A DNA stretch of 20,749 bases. Source: a virus. A program made the position numbers and the translations under genes. Positions 1 through 7,459 of this stretch are shown here, one piece after another. The stretch covers positions 1 to 20,749 of the IMG/VR virus record IMGVR_UViG_3300050120_000037; one strand, 5' to 3'. Position 1 is the stretch's first letter; every line of letters begins with the position of its first letter. Below the pieces are notes generated by a model, which ran no database searches, was not told the origin of the DNA, and saw only the letters and a program-made list of their open reading frames with translations.

Positions 1-250
1 TGGAAGCGTTGACCTGATTGTTGGTGTCGGTCAGCAGGTTCAACGTGGTCACGCCAGACGACGCGACACCAAACGCGGTCGCATTACCATGGAACTGAGC
101 GAGCAAAGTGTTGCCCGACAGTGCCGTATCGGCAGAAGCCGGAATGGAACCCGAGTAAAGGTTCAGGGTGCCGCTGGTACCCACGGAAGCCACGAGGGCA
201 GCAGCGCGGGCAGTTTTTGCGGCAATGGTCAGGTTGACAGTTTGAGTCAT
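1..250 (-). CDS. Hypothetical phage protein, C-terminus cut by window edge
   Basis: The ATG at 248-250 is preceded by a good ribosome site (AAGGA about 9 bases upstream), and the frame stays open to the left edge for 83 codons. The visible part has an Ala-rich N-terminus followed by the segments LNLYSGSIPASADTAL, LLAQFHGNATAFG and a Thr/Asn-rich tail. From memory, small phage structural-region proteins share this pattern (a 'GxLxIYxGxxPAxADTALSGxTLLA' core); their function is unknown to me. The gene follows the fibre-associated gene and has its own CTAAATA motif 49 bases upstream, so it is probably expressed late. The family resemblance is recollection, not a search result. The coding frame itself is well supported by the ribosome site and composition. 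Confidence 0.72.
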   Translation of the reverse strand, partial: MTQTVNLTIAAKTARAAALVASVGTSGTLNLYSGSIPASADTALSGNTLLAQFHGNATAFGVASSGVTTLNLLTDTNNQVNAS

Positions 251-298
251 AATTCTTTTCCTTAATGGCAGTTACATTCGCCACAAAGGCGGCATGAA

Positions 299-305
299 TA
301 TTTAG
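299..305 (-). promoter_or_regulatory. Putative late promoter, CTAAATA motif
   Basis: The minus strand reads CTAAATA in the 76-base gap upstream of the gene starting at 250. This is one of eight exact copies in the window, seven of them in intergenic gaps. It is interpreted as a T4-type late promoter -10 box by resemblance to TATAAATA; no start site has been measured. Confidence 0.55.
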
Positions 306-326
306 GCGCGATGCCTAGTTGTTAGG

Positions 327-665
327 TTAGATGCCCGTAGGCTTAGTGGGGGCTGTGGGAAGAGGGCCTTCAGCCGTTCCAGCGACAATCGCGCGAAGCG
401 CAACATCGTCGGCGAACCATTCGGACGGATAGGCCACGCCCGCTTTACCGCAGCGGACGAAGATCACGTCGTTTTGGTAGAGACGTGAACGAGCTTCCTG
501 AACATAGTCAGCAACAACAACAGGCGCCGAAAAGACACCGCCCGCTCGTGTCCAGTTTTCACCAACGCTGTCGTCAACTTCGACAACTTCGAACGATGAA
601 GCAAGTGTTGGTGCGTTCGCAAAGAGTTCTTGAACGCGGTTATCAATGATTAGTGCATATTGCAT
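327..665 (-). CDS. Probable tail fibre-associated or fibre-assembly protein
   Basis: This 112-residue protein starts at an ATG with AAGGA nine bases upstream, only 9 bases after the tail fibre gene stops, so the two are almost certainly co-transcribed. The N-terminus (MQYALIIDNRVQELF) and an acidic middle containing VVEVDDSVGENW and later YPSEWFADD resemble small proteins encoded just downstream of phage tail fibres, often annotated as fibre assembly chaperones or XkdW-like proteins. No catalytic motif, signal peptide or membrane segment is visible. The assignment rests on position, size and this loose resemblance; it could also be a structural fibre component. Confidence 0.6.
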   Translation of the reverse strand: MQYALIIDNRVQELFANAPTLASSFEVVEVDDSVGENWTRAGGVFSAPVVVADYVQEARSRLYQNDVIFVRCGKAGVAYPSEWFADDVALRAIVAGTAEGPLPTAPTKPTGI

Positions 666-674
666 GGGTTTTCC

Positions 675-2504
675 TTACCAATAGATCGCGAGGTAGCCGC
701 CAGCACCAAGGCCGCCGGTGCCATTGACCGTGCCGCCGCCGCCGCCACCGCCGCTTGTTGCTGCCGGGGCGCCTGTTCCGCCTTGTTGACCGCCGCCCGC
801 GCCGCCGCCGCCGCCGGAGTCGCCACCACGTCCGCCGTAGACGGCTGTGTTGGTTTGGCCTGCGTTGCCTTGGCCGCCCGGCATGGTGACGGTACCGGAC
901 GTACCGTTGCCGCCAGAGCCGCCGTTACCTGCGGATGAACCCGAGGCGCCGCCACCTCCAACCCCGCCACTAGCGGCGAGGAGAGTGCTGAAGGATGAGG
1001 AGCCACCGTTGGTGCCGCCGGACGAACCGGTGCCCCCGGCGCCGCCTGCTCCGATTGTGATGGTGTAAGAGGTGCCCGGAACAACCGTCAGGATGTTATC
1101 GGCGTAGCCCCCGCCGCCACCGCCGCCGGAAGCTGCTGTCGTGGAAGACGATCCACCACCGCCCGCGCCACCCGCCCAAAGGCGGCAAAACACGGTCGTG
1201 ATACCGGCCGGAGCCGTCCAAGAGCCGCTGCTGGTGAAATCTGCTGAAGCGCCCCACATGCGGTCGGCGACGGCAGGCGGGTTGAGCAGGCGGAAATTGG
1301 TGCCGTCGTAGCGAAGGCTGGCAAACTGACCCGAAGACAGGTCACCGGCCTTCAGTGCCGAGTCACCATCGTTGCGGAGGATGCCGACCGCCGAGCCGCC
1401 ATTGACGGCGAGGGTTGCCGTTGAGGTGTTGGTCGCCGACAGGGCCAGCAGGATTTCACTGCCCGCCGAGGGTGTGGCCGGGAAACCCGAGATCGTGGCT
1501 GTGAGGACGCTCGCGTTGCCGCCCGCAGTGGCGAAGTAGGACCGGCGAGCGTTGGCGCGAGCGAAATTGACGACTTGGAAGTTGGTGCCGTCAAAGACGG
1601 CTTCCACGATGCTGCCAGCAGCAAAGTCACCGGCAACGATGACCGAACCGTCGGTGTACAGGAGCGTCTTGGCGCCAAGGCCGGAGACGTTGAGGGTGGA
1701 CGTGCCTGTAGAGGCTGCGGACACCTTGATGGAGAAGCGGTCGCCCGCCGTGTACGCGGTCAGCGCCGGGATGGGCGTGATGACCAACGTATTGGCCGTC
1801 CCGGTGTCAGCCCAATAGGTCCACTTGCCGCTTTGGACGGCTGCGGGAACGTCGCCGATCTTGGAGGAAATGAACGGAGCAGACGGGTGGACCGAAATGC
1901 TCGTGCTGGTGATCTGCGTCTGCCCAAAGGCGACGGTGACGATCCACAGCGGGATGTAACCCGAGGTCGGGGGAGGGGTGGTCTGCGTCCCGGTGTTGGC
2001 AGGCGTACCCGCCAGTTCGTTGATCAGAACCGTTTGAGTACGAACGGTGTTTTGCTCAACACCATCGTTGCCGGGGCCAAGGAACGGCTGAAGGGCATTG
2101 TTGGAGTTGAAGTAAGTCAGAAGTTGCGGAGTACCGTCAGTCTCCTGCGGAGCCGCCTGAATCAGGTAATTGATGCTCTGACCGGCGCTTGACGGCGCGG
2201 TCAGGGTCAACGGTGTCGAAACATCGATCCCGTATTCTTTGGAAATGACCGCGAGGTTGGTGCCAAGAACGCCATAAGCATTCTGGTCAATGTCAGCCTG
2301 TTGGAAGATCGTGCCCGTGCCGACCGTGACCGTCAGGTTCGGAGTCGGAGACGTGGGCGAGAGCGTCAGCCCATCAACAACAGTATTGGCGCCAATGGCG
2401 GCGGAGATGACGTGGCCAAGGCCAATCATCAGATTTTGGTTGGTGGAGAGGATATGCGCGGCCTTGGGAGTTTGGCCGGGATAAACTAGCGGACGATCAG
2501 GCAT
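675..2504 (-). CDS. Tail fibre with glycine-rich receptor-binding C-terminus
   Basis: This 609-residue protein is the last large gene of the baseplate-to-fibre series and follows the gpI-like gene. Residues 1-210 form a baseplate-proximal domain with motifs such as VTVGTGTIFQQADIDQN. Residues about 238-313 and 333-408 are two copies of a domain, each ending AGD-x3-G-x5-DGTNF-x3-N, a repeat common in phage fibres. From about 429 the motif WTAPAGITTVFCRLWAGG leads into a 165-residue tip with many runs of three to seven glycines, ending GAGGYLAIYW. Glycine-rich tips of this type occur in T4-like gp38 adhesins and other fibres and bind the host receptor; binding here is inferred. The start lacks a convincing ribosome site and lies beside an 8-base inverted repeat. 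The DNA for the tip (about 675-1175) is extremely GC-rich. Confidence 0.88.
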   Translation of the reverse strand: MPDRPLVYPGQTPKAAHILSTNQNLMIGLGHVISAAIGANTVVDGLTLSPTSPTPNLTVTVGTGTIFQQADIDQNAYGVLGTNLAVISKEYGIDVSTPLTLTAPSSAGQSINYLIQAAPQETDGTPQLLTYFNSNNALQPFLGPGNDGVEQNTVRTQTVLINELAGTPANTGTQTTPPPTSGYIPLWIVTVAFGQTQITSTSISVHPSAPFISSKIGDVPAAVQSGKWTYWADTGTANTLVITPIPALTAYTAGDRFSIKVSAASTGTSTLNVSGLGAKTLLYTDGSVIVAGDFAAGSIVEAVFDGTNFQVVNFARANARRSYFATAGGNASVLTATISGFPATPSAGSEILLALSATNTSTATLAVNGGSAVGILRNDGDSALKAGDLSSGQFASLRYDGTNFRLLNPPAVADRMWGASADFTSSGSWTAPAGITTVFCRLWAGGAGGGGSSSTTAASGGGGGGGYADNILTVVPGTSYTITIGAGGAGGTGSSGGTNGGSSSFSTLLAASGGVGGGGASGSSAGNGGSGGNGTSGTVTMPGGQGNAGQTNTAVYGGRGGDSGGGGGAGGGQQGGTGAPAATSGGGGGGGTVNGTGGLGAGGYLAIYW

Positions 2505-2510
2505 GTAATG

Positions 2511-2537
2511 CGGTTACCAATCAAATTGAGGTAACCG
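2511..2537 (-). promoter_or_regulatory. Inverted repeat in the tail fibre mRNA leader
   Basis: CGGTTACC (2511-2518) and GGTAACCG (2530-2537) form a perfect 8-base inverted repeat with an 11-base loop, squeezed between the CTAAATA motif (2538-2544) and the fibre ATG at 2504. It directly abuts the promoter motif, so it could be an operator or a leader hairpin that limits fibre translation. No T tract follows, so it is not a typical terminator. Confidence 0.5.
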
Positions 2538-2544
2538 TATTTAG
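2538..2544 (-). promoter_or_regulatory. Putative late promoter, CTAAATA motif
   Basis: The minus strand reads GCCTAAATACGG, 34 bases before the tail fibre start. The flanking bases (GCC before, CGG after) are shared with the copy at 10552-10558. Confidence 0.58.
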
Positions 2545-2565
2545 GCGACGGACCGCAGATGACGG

Positions 2566-3276
2566 TCAGGCGCCGTCAAGTATCTGTAGCCACACCGTCA
2601 CGCCTTCTGGCTTAGTCTTATTGATAGCGTCACGAATGTCTTGATCTAGCACCGGCCCTTGCAGCATCGAGTCTTCGACATACTCGAATGCACCGCCAAT
2701 TCCGCTCACATCATCATAGCCGCCGGGGGCGCTGACCACGTTGTCGTAGTCGTAACCAGCCACGGACGGGATACCCACGCCATCGGGGCGGAAGGCCGTG
2801 ATGAAACACTGATAAGGAACCTCATCAGAATAGTAGCCGCCAGCCCCAGCCGTATCGTAAGCAAGGCTGATCGGAGCGTCGTAACCGCCGGTGTCGGTAG
2901 GGTTCTGGGGCTCGAAAATGATCGGAGCGAACCCCGTCAAGTCTGTAAGAACGGACACCATTGCAGGGCGGGTGCCGCGCTTGCGGAGAAGTTCCTTGGT
3001 GATCCGGCCGCGATAGTCTGCGTCCAATTCGCCAGAGCGGCGAAGAAACTGGCCATAGCCAAAGTAATCTTCCGCGCACAGGTCAAGGAAACCGTCTGTC
3101 GCGGTGCCGACGCGGGTTTGATCCTGTACTTGCTGATAGAGGCCGTATACGTAGGAGCAGCCTGTGGCGATGGCGCCGACCAAGGCTTGCACCACGGGGT
3201 CGGCAGGATCGAACCAATCGGCCGGAAGCAGGCTGTAGGTGCGGTTGTAGAACCAATTGAAATCGCCCGTGGCCAT
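2566..3276 (-). CDS. Tail/baseplate protein, P2 gpI / Mu gp48-like
   Basis: In contractile-tail phages the gene between gpJ and the fibre encodes a gpI-like protein that joins the baseplate to the fibre, and this 236-residue product fits that slot and size. The N-terminus MATGDFNWFYNRTYSLLPADWF, a helical stretch with GAIATGCSYVYGLYQQVQDQTRV, and a segment RRSGELDADYRGRITKELLRKRGTRPAMV are typical of this family. The latter resembles the 'DExYRxxI' region of gpI/DUF2313-like proteins. The chosen ATG at 3276 overlaps the stop of the gpJ-like gene as TAATG, giving translational coupling. A TTG five codons upstream is rejected because it lacks this coupling and a ribosome site. Confidence 0.78.
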   Translation of the reverse strand: MATGDFNWFYNRTYSLLPADWFDPADPVVQALVGAIATGCSYVYGLYQQVQDQTRVGTATDGFLDLCAEDYFGYGQFLRRSGELDADYRGRITKELLRKRGTRPAMVSVLTDLTGFAPIIFEPQNPTDTGGYDAPISLAYDTAGAGGYYSDEVPYQCFITAFRPDGVGIPSVAGYDYDNVVSAPGGYDDVSGIGGAFEYVEDSMLQGPVLDQDIRDAINKTKPEGVTVWLQILDGA

Positions 3277-4406
3277 TAGGACACCACGCAATTCGCACTG
3301 GTTAGGTGGCAGGATTGAGCAACACCACCACCAATATCGGCAGTGCCGCCATTGAGGGTCAGGCTGTGAATTTGGCTGACACCGGCAACGCCTGAGATAA
3401 TCGACGGCAGGTTGAAGAAGATGACGGGAGAACCGACCCCGAGAGTATTCACGTAACCTTGCAGAGCCGTCGAAACCAACGGTGTGAGGTCATCGTGGTT
3501 GTAGCCGGTGGCCGCCGAGATCGTGACTTGGATGGACGCGCTGACGACGGAGCAAGGCTGAACCGAATAGGTGACGGACAGCGGGCGAACAGCGTCAACC
3601 GCGACACGAACCAAGTTCAGCAAGGTGCTGGAGGGAGCGCCGGTGCCATCGTCCACATAGACGGAGAAGAAACCAAAGTGAGCCACACCATTCGCATCGG
3701 CGTTTTCAACGATGCTGTAGCTGATGTTCTGCTGAACGGACTGAACCGCATACTCAACAGCGCCCAAGGTCGCCAGAGGACGGGTGTTCAGATAGTTGGT
3801 AAACCGTTGGCGAAGGCTGGCATCGGTTTCGGAGTCTGTGGCGTTGCTGAAAGCGGCCGGGTTGTTGACCGTATCGAACGGGCTGGACGATGAGATCAGT
3901 GAGATGGAATTGGCTTGGACGTTGCCGCTGGTGCCCGCCGTCACAGCCGTGACCGGAAGGCTCAGGGTGCTCACGCCGGTGACCGCCACATAGGCGTTCG
4001 ACGTGGGGTTCCATGCCCCATTGGTCGTGTCGGTCGTCACCGTGAAGGTGCTGACCCCATCAGTCGTCTTGACCTGAAGGCCCGGCGCGATGGAGACGGG
4101 GGTGGGGCTTGAGGCGACGTTGCGGAAGAAGACAACTGTGCCGCTGGCAGGCGTGGCGGCCAGACGGGTCAGCCCGAAATCACCAACGAAACTGTCAACA
4201 TCGGCGCCCTTGCTTGAGGCAAGGCGAGTGACAGACAGGATTTGAGCCCCGAATTGCAGCAGGTATTGAATATTGTCAGAGATTACGTTGATGAACGCCG
4301 CGTAGGGGGAGCCGGGCGTGAGGTCGGTTAGGCCGATGCAGTAGTTTTGAACGGCGGCAATGACATCAGAAACGATCTGATTGAACGACTTAAAGTTTAT
4401 GGCCAT
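3276..4406 (-). CDS. Baseplate wedge protein, P2 gpJ / Mu gp47-like
   Basis: This 376-residue protein belongs to the baseplate J family, which forms the baseplate wedge (the counterpart of T4 gp6). It shows the family pattern: an N-terminal helix (MAINFKSFNQIVSDVIAAVQNY), then PYAAFINVISDNIQYLLQFGAQILSVTRLASSKGADVDSFVGDFGLTR at about residues 33-82. The middle is Thr/Val-rich with a PLPVTAV-type strand followed by GNVQANSISLI. The segment ATDSETDASLRQRFTNYL at about 189-207 is the 'E-x-DxxLRxRF' signature of the family. The start overlaps the stop of the gp25-like gene (TAATG) and the stop overlaps the next start in the same way, so three baseplate genes are translationally coupled. Confidence 0.92.
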   Translation of the reverse strand: MAINFKSFNQIVSDVIAAVQNYCIGLTDLTPGSPYAAFINVISDNIQYLLQFGAQILSVTRLASSKGADVDSFVGDFGLTRLAATPASGTVVFFRNVASSPTPVSIAPGLQVKTTDGVSTFTVTTDTTNGAWNPTSNAYVAVTGVSTLSLPVTAVTAGTSGNVQANSISLISSSSPFDTVNNPAAFSNATDSETDASLRQRFTNYLNTRPLATLGAVEYAVQSVQQNISYSIVENADANGVAHFGFFSVYVDDGTGAPSSTLLNLVRVAVDAVRPLSVTYSVQPCSVVSASIQVTISAATGYNHDDLTPLVSTALQGYVNTLGVGSPVIFFNLPSIISGVAGVSQIHSLTLNGGTADIGGGVAQSCHLTSANCVVS

Positions 4407-4771
4407 TATTGTCCAAGCGTGATCGTCACACCGGACTGGGTGTTCGCATCAACATATTTGATGATTACAGTCGCCACGGCCCCAACGGGGTCGTAGGTCA
4501 CGGCGATGCTTGGCGCTGTTGTTTGATCAACAGCGGTTTCATCCCGCATTTGCTCAGTGAAGATTGCTTCGATCCGGTCAGCCGAGATCGGAGAGCCGAT
4601 CATCTGGCGAGCCCCGGCCCCATAAGATGGGTTGTAGGGGTCGCCACCGGGGTTAGTCATGAAGCGTCGGACAAGCTTCTGCTTAGTCAGCAGAGAGCCA
4701 TCAGACGTTAGAAGGCCGCCAGTTGAGGACAGTGGCAGTCCACTGCCGAAATCATGATAGAGGTCAGCCAT
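4406..4771 (-). CDS. Baseplate wedge protein, T4 gp25 / P2 gpW / Mu gp46-like
   Basis: This 121-residue protein has the size and position (just before gpJ) of the gp25-like wedge protein that contacts the first ring of the tail sheath in contractile tails. Recognisable parts are the N-terminal MADLYHDFGSGLPLSSTGG, the KLVRRFMTNPGGDPYNPSYGAG segment at about residues 32-53, and a C-terminal beta strand region (PSIAVTYDPVGAVATVIIKYV). It begins a transcription unit: a CTAAATA motif lies 26 bases upstream of the ATG, and AAGG in the leader is a reasonable ribosome site. It ends in a TAATG overlap with the gpJ-like gene. Confidence 0.86.
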   Translation of the reverse strand: MADLYHDFGSGLPLSSTGGLLTSDGSLLTKQKLVRRFMTNPGGDPYNPSYGAGARQMIGSPISADRIEAIFTEQMRDETAVDQTTAPSIAVTYDPVGAVATVIIKYVDANTQSGVTITLGQ

Positions 4772-4796
4772 AAAAACCTTGGGTTTGCCTTCCTCT

Positions 4797-4803
4797 TATT
4801 TAG
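4797..4803 (-). promoter_or_regulatory. Putative late promoter, CTAAATA motif
   Basis: The minus strand reads TCCTAAATAAGAGG between the spike gene stop (4832) and the gp25-like start (4771). It would drive the wedge, gpJ and gpI genes separately from the hub and spike. Confidence 0.57.
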
Positions 4804-4831
4804 GAGGACGGCCTTCCAAGACGGCTGAGAG

Positions 4832-5467
4832 TTAGTCAGTAGTGGTGGGAGCGCCTGTCGTGCTTGCACCAGATTGCACGCCACTGTGGATGTGGGTGTT
4901 GGAATGGTTGCGGACATTGGCCAAAGAATCGTGATGGTCAGACACGTCGCCTGTAGACGTGATGTTCCCATCAACAGCCAAATTGCCCTTCAAATTGACT
5001 GTAGGCGCCTGCACATTGACTGCGGTGTTGCTCTGAATGAACATGGAACCGTCGTCGCAAACGCGCATGACGAAGCCCGCAGTGGTGGAGATGATCAGTT
5101 CGCCGGGCACTGCCGCGACGGGGCCTCCGCTGATGGCATTGGGCACGACCGGCGGGCGGCTGATGTTGTCGTAGATGAACCCGGCGATCACCATGGCATC
5201 GCCATCCCCTGCGTTCGGGACGCAGAAGACCTGTTGCCCGATGGAGTGGGGCACTTGGACGTTCAGCAGGCCGACAGCGAGGGTCAGGCCATGTGCCCAC
5301 CCGCTTTCGACAGGGTTGCCGTCATCGCCGGTGGCATCCGGTTGCCATGAGATGCGGGCCATATAGGTGTTGGAATCCCAACTGCTGATGGTGCCGAACT
5401 TGGCCAGAGCCGTGCCCTGACCCTGCGTCTGGGCTCTGCCGAGGATGTGGTTGAGGACGCGGCTCAT
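4832..5467 (-). CDS. Baseplate spike (tail tip puncturing) protein, P2 gpV / Mu gp45-like
   Basis: This 211-residue protein fits the trimeric membrane-piercing spike under the tail tube. An OB-fold-like N-terminal part (about 20-110) with HSIGQQVFCVPNAGDGDAMVIAGFIYD is followed by a beta-helical part with short strands (VNVQAPTVNLKGNLAVDGNITSTGDV). The C-terminus ends with a His cluster: H188, then H192-I-H194, followed by SGVQSGASTTGAP. In P2 gpV and phi92 gp138 an HxH motif from three chains binds one iron ion at the spike apex, and the motif and following sequence here match that tip type. The ATG overlaps the hub gene stop as ATGA and has GGAGG in front. It could equally be called a Mu gp45 homologue. 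Confidence 0.9.
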   Translation of the reverse strand: MSRVLNHILGRAQTQGQGTALAKFGTISSWDSNTYMARISWQPDATGDDGNPVESGWAHGLTLAVGLLNVQVPHSIGQQVFCVPNAGDGDAMVIAGFIYDNISRPPVVPNAISGGPVAAVPGELIISTTAGFVMRVCDDGSMFIQSNTAVNVQAPTVNLKGNLAVDGNITSTGDVSDHHDSLANVRNHSNTHIHSGVQSGASTTGAPTTTD

Positions 5468-6702
5468 TGTCCGCCTCCGGTCTCTTCAGACGCTTCGGGA
5501 TGGTTCTTGGCATGGACGGTCAGGCCAAAACCTGCATCGAAATCCATGCTGAAGTTTACTTCATCCGCGTAGAAAGTTTGATCGAGCGTGGTGGTGCCAC
5601 CGTTGATCAACAATGGACGGCGAGCCGTCTTCGTCACATCGCCGGGCATCTCAAATTCAACGATGTACTCATGCTGAGTGAGATCGTCGTAAATCTGCTG
5701 AGCTTTGACCTGAGCCTGTTCGGGCGTGAGGTTGGGAAATTCGAAAGTGTAGCTGGACACTTTGTCGTTCTTGGCGGCTTGGCCTTTCGTCGCGCCATAG
5801 GTAGCGTTGAAGCCTGCGGGCGCCTTGGACGGGCCGGTATGGACAGCTTCCGTGCCTTGACGGTTCCAAGAGTGCCATGACCGAACAGTCACGCTGATGT
5901 CTTTGGCCGCCTGAAGGTTGTGGGTGATCTTCAACCCTTTGACCGAAGCATTGGACGCGATGATGTATTGACCGTCCGCAGAAACGGTTGGGGGAGCCCA
6001 TGTGATAATCCACGGATCGTCTTCGTATTCTTCGGCAGCTTTGAAATGGACAAGATCATCCTTGACCCACGCTTTGAAGCCTTCAGCGTGTGCGAGGATG
6101 GTGATCAAATCCCAAGCGTTCTGAGCCTTGGAAAAAGTGTCGTGGGTGGTGCTCTGGTGGTTGCCGTCATAGTAGGTGCCCACGAGTGTGGTGGTGGCTG
6201 TCAGGTCTGTGCCGAGGCCCACACGGTCAGCAAGGAGTTGGACAACCTCGGATGAGGTTTTGTTGCGATAGGCTTCCCGCAGCTTCAGATCGATCAGCAG
6301 GCACGTCTTATCGCGACCTTTGATACGGACAGTGTTGAGGTCAGGTTCGGCTTCAACTTGGTCAATCAGACCTTTGAGCATTGAGGTCCATTCGACCTCG
6401 CCGCTGTCGTCGGCTTCACCATACTGAATCTCCACTTCCGTGGGGTTCATTTGGGTCAGCCACCATTCGTGATCGTAGCTGCCGATCCACAGGGGGATGG
6501 AGGCTTCGAAGGTGTCGGCATGGAAGAAGCCGGTCTGTTTGACCCCCGAAGTCATGATCGGGAAATCGAGACCAGCGACCAAGGCGCGCTGAAGGTAACG
6601 TTGGTAGGTGGAGCCCGACGATGCGACGACCACCACTTCCTCAACGGTCGTGGAATCATCGGGGATGTCGGTGTCGTCTACCGTGTCGGGTTCGTCGGCC
6701 AT
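5464..6702 (-). CDS. Baseplate hub protein, P2 gpD / Mu gp44-like
   Basis: This 412-residue protein sits directly before the spike gene, with an ATGA overlap, where gpD (late control D family, the counterpart of T4 gp27) is expected. Apart from an unusual acidic leader (residues 1-25, rich in Asp and Glu), it shows the expected layout. There is a beta-domain with FEASIPLWIGSYDHEWW (about 64-80), a second with IKGRDKTCLLIDLKLREAY (about 127-145), then KTSSEVVQLLADRVGL (about 148-163). These are the 'GRDxxxxLxD' and 'SxxVxxLAxxxGL' signatures of hub proteins. It would form the trimeric adaptor between tail tube and spike. The acidic leader is not typical and could be disordered. Confidence 0.87.
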   Translation of the reverse strand: MADEPDTVDDTDIPDDSTTVEEVVVVASSGSTYQRYLQRALVAGLDFPIMTSGVKQTGFFHADTFEASIPLWIGSYDHEWWLTQMNPTEVEIQYGEADDSGEVEWTSMLKGLIDQVEAEPDLNTVRIKGRDKTCLLIDLKLREAYRNKTSSEVVQLLADRVGLGTDLTATTTLVGTYYDGNHQSTTHDTFSKAQNAWDLITILAHAEGFKAWVKDDLVHFKAAEEYEDDPWIITWAPPTVSADGQYIIASNASVKGLKITHNLQAAKDISVTVRSWHSWNRQGTEAVHTGPSKAPAGFNATYGATKGQAAKNDKVSSYTFEFPNLTPEQAQVKAQQIYDDLTQHEYIVEFEMPGDVTKTARRPLLINGGTTTLDQTFYADEVNFSMDFDAGFGLTVHAKNHPEASEETGGGQ

Positions 6703-6704
6703 GG

Positions 6705-7445
6705 TTAGAGGGCCGCCGTGATGGTTTGGATCGCCCGCCCGATGTAGGCGTTGGACGGCCCCACGTTGACGATGTTGGACAGCGAGCTAGTGACGACGCT
6801 CAGCCCTCGCAGGGTGACCGACGTGTTGACCCCCGGAAGGCCTACCAGCCCCAAGGCGCCCAGATTGGCATTGGCCTGCCCAATGATGGATGCAGCGGTG
6901 CTCTGGGCCGTCTGTAGGGCTCCCAGAGCGTCTGTGATAACCGACCCCGGCGCGCTGAGGGCAGAGGTGGCCGCAGCCAGCGGCGGGCCAAGGGAGTCGT
7001 CCAGATTGTTGGTATTGGCAGACCCAATATCGGAGGCCACGCTTTGGACCGGTGTGGCCACGTTGGTGGACGGCTGAGTGGTCTGCACCACGCAGGTGAT
7101 GGTGCATTCGATCTTGCTGTACTCGCCGGTGAGTTCCACATCCTCGATGGCGACGGTGTAGCTGTTGGTAGACCAGATCAGCCGATAGAGGCCGCCGGTA
7201 TCCTTCATCCGCACAAGTTGTTGAGCCTGTGCGTTGCCGCCGTTCCCAAGGAACATGCAGGAAATCACAATATTGGCAGGATCGGAGCCCATGTCCTGAA
7301 TGACACGGCGACCGCCGGGCATCTTGTGGACAACAAGTTGCTGCCTGCCGCCGAACTTGATGCTTGGAGGGGTGGAGAAGCCGCTGAACTGGAAACTACC
7401 GAGGGTTACCGGCGCGCTGCCTTGGGTGGGATTTGAACTTGCCAT
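6705..7445 (-). CDS. Tail/baseplate hub adapter, P2 gpU- or Mu gp43-like
   Basis: This 246-residue protein lies between the tape measure and the hub genes, where phages encode the tail-tube-to-hub adapter. Residues about 12-120 contain FQFSGFSTPPSIKFGGRQQLVVHKMPGGRRVIQDMGSDPANIVISCMFLG, which matches the 'GGxQxLxVHxxPGGxRxIDxMGxD' pattern of phage proteins annotated as baseplate hub or DNA-circularisation-like. The second half is low in charge and Ala/Ser-rich. The start is unusual: GAGGT is immediately next to the ATG, and the CTAAATA motif is only 8 bases upstream, overlapping the tape measure stop codon. No alternative Met occurs until residue 41, so a leaderless transcript is plausible. 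Confidence 0.75.
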   Translation of the reverse strand: MASSNPTQGSAPVTLGSFQFSGFSTPPSIKFGGRQQLVVHKMPGGRRVIQDMGSDPANIVISCMFLGNGGNAQAQQLVRMKDTGGLYRLIWSTNSYTVAIEDVELTGEYSKIECTITCVVQTTQPSTNVATPVQSVASDIGSANTNNLDDSLGPPLAAATSALSAPGSVITDALGALQTAQSTAASIIGQANANLGALGLVGLPGVNTSVTLRGLSVVTSSLSNIVNVGPSNAYIGRAIQTITAAL

Positions 7446-7452
7446 ACCTCGT

Positions 7453-7459
7453 TATTTAG
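7453..7459 (-). promoter_or_regulatory. Putative late promoter overlapping a stop codon, CTAAATA
   Basis: The minus strand reads GCTAAATAACGAGG; its TAA is the stop codon of the tape measure gene and the next ATG is 8 bases on. If this is a late promoter the mRNA would start at or very near the ATG at 7445. Confidence 0.45.

Noticed and set aside
84-284. A 66-codon minus-strand frame at the left edge
   Set aside because: A different frame from 250 to the edge has a good ribosome site and a normal phage protein composition; the 66-codon frame is Cys/Arg/His-rich and is the shadow.
1575-2192. A 205-codon Arg/Gly/Asp-rich plus-strand frame inside the fibre gene
   Set aside because: This is antisense to two well-formed fibre repeats. 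The amino acid make-up (Arg, Gly, Asp) is the expected reverse of GC-rich structural codons.
3277-3291. Upstream TTG start for the gpI-like gene
   Set aside because: The ATG at 3276 overlaps the preceding stop as TAATG, the same arrangement as the next gene pair, and the TTG has no ribosome site.
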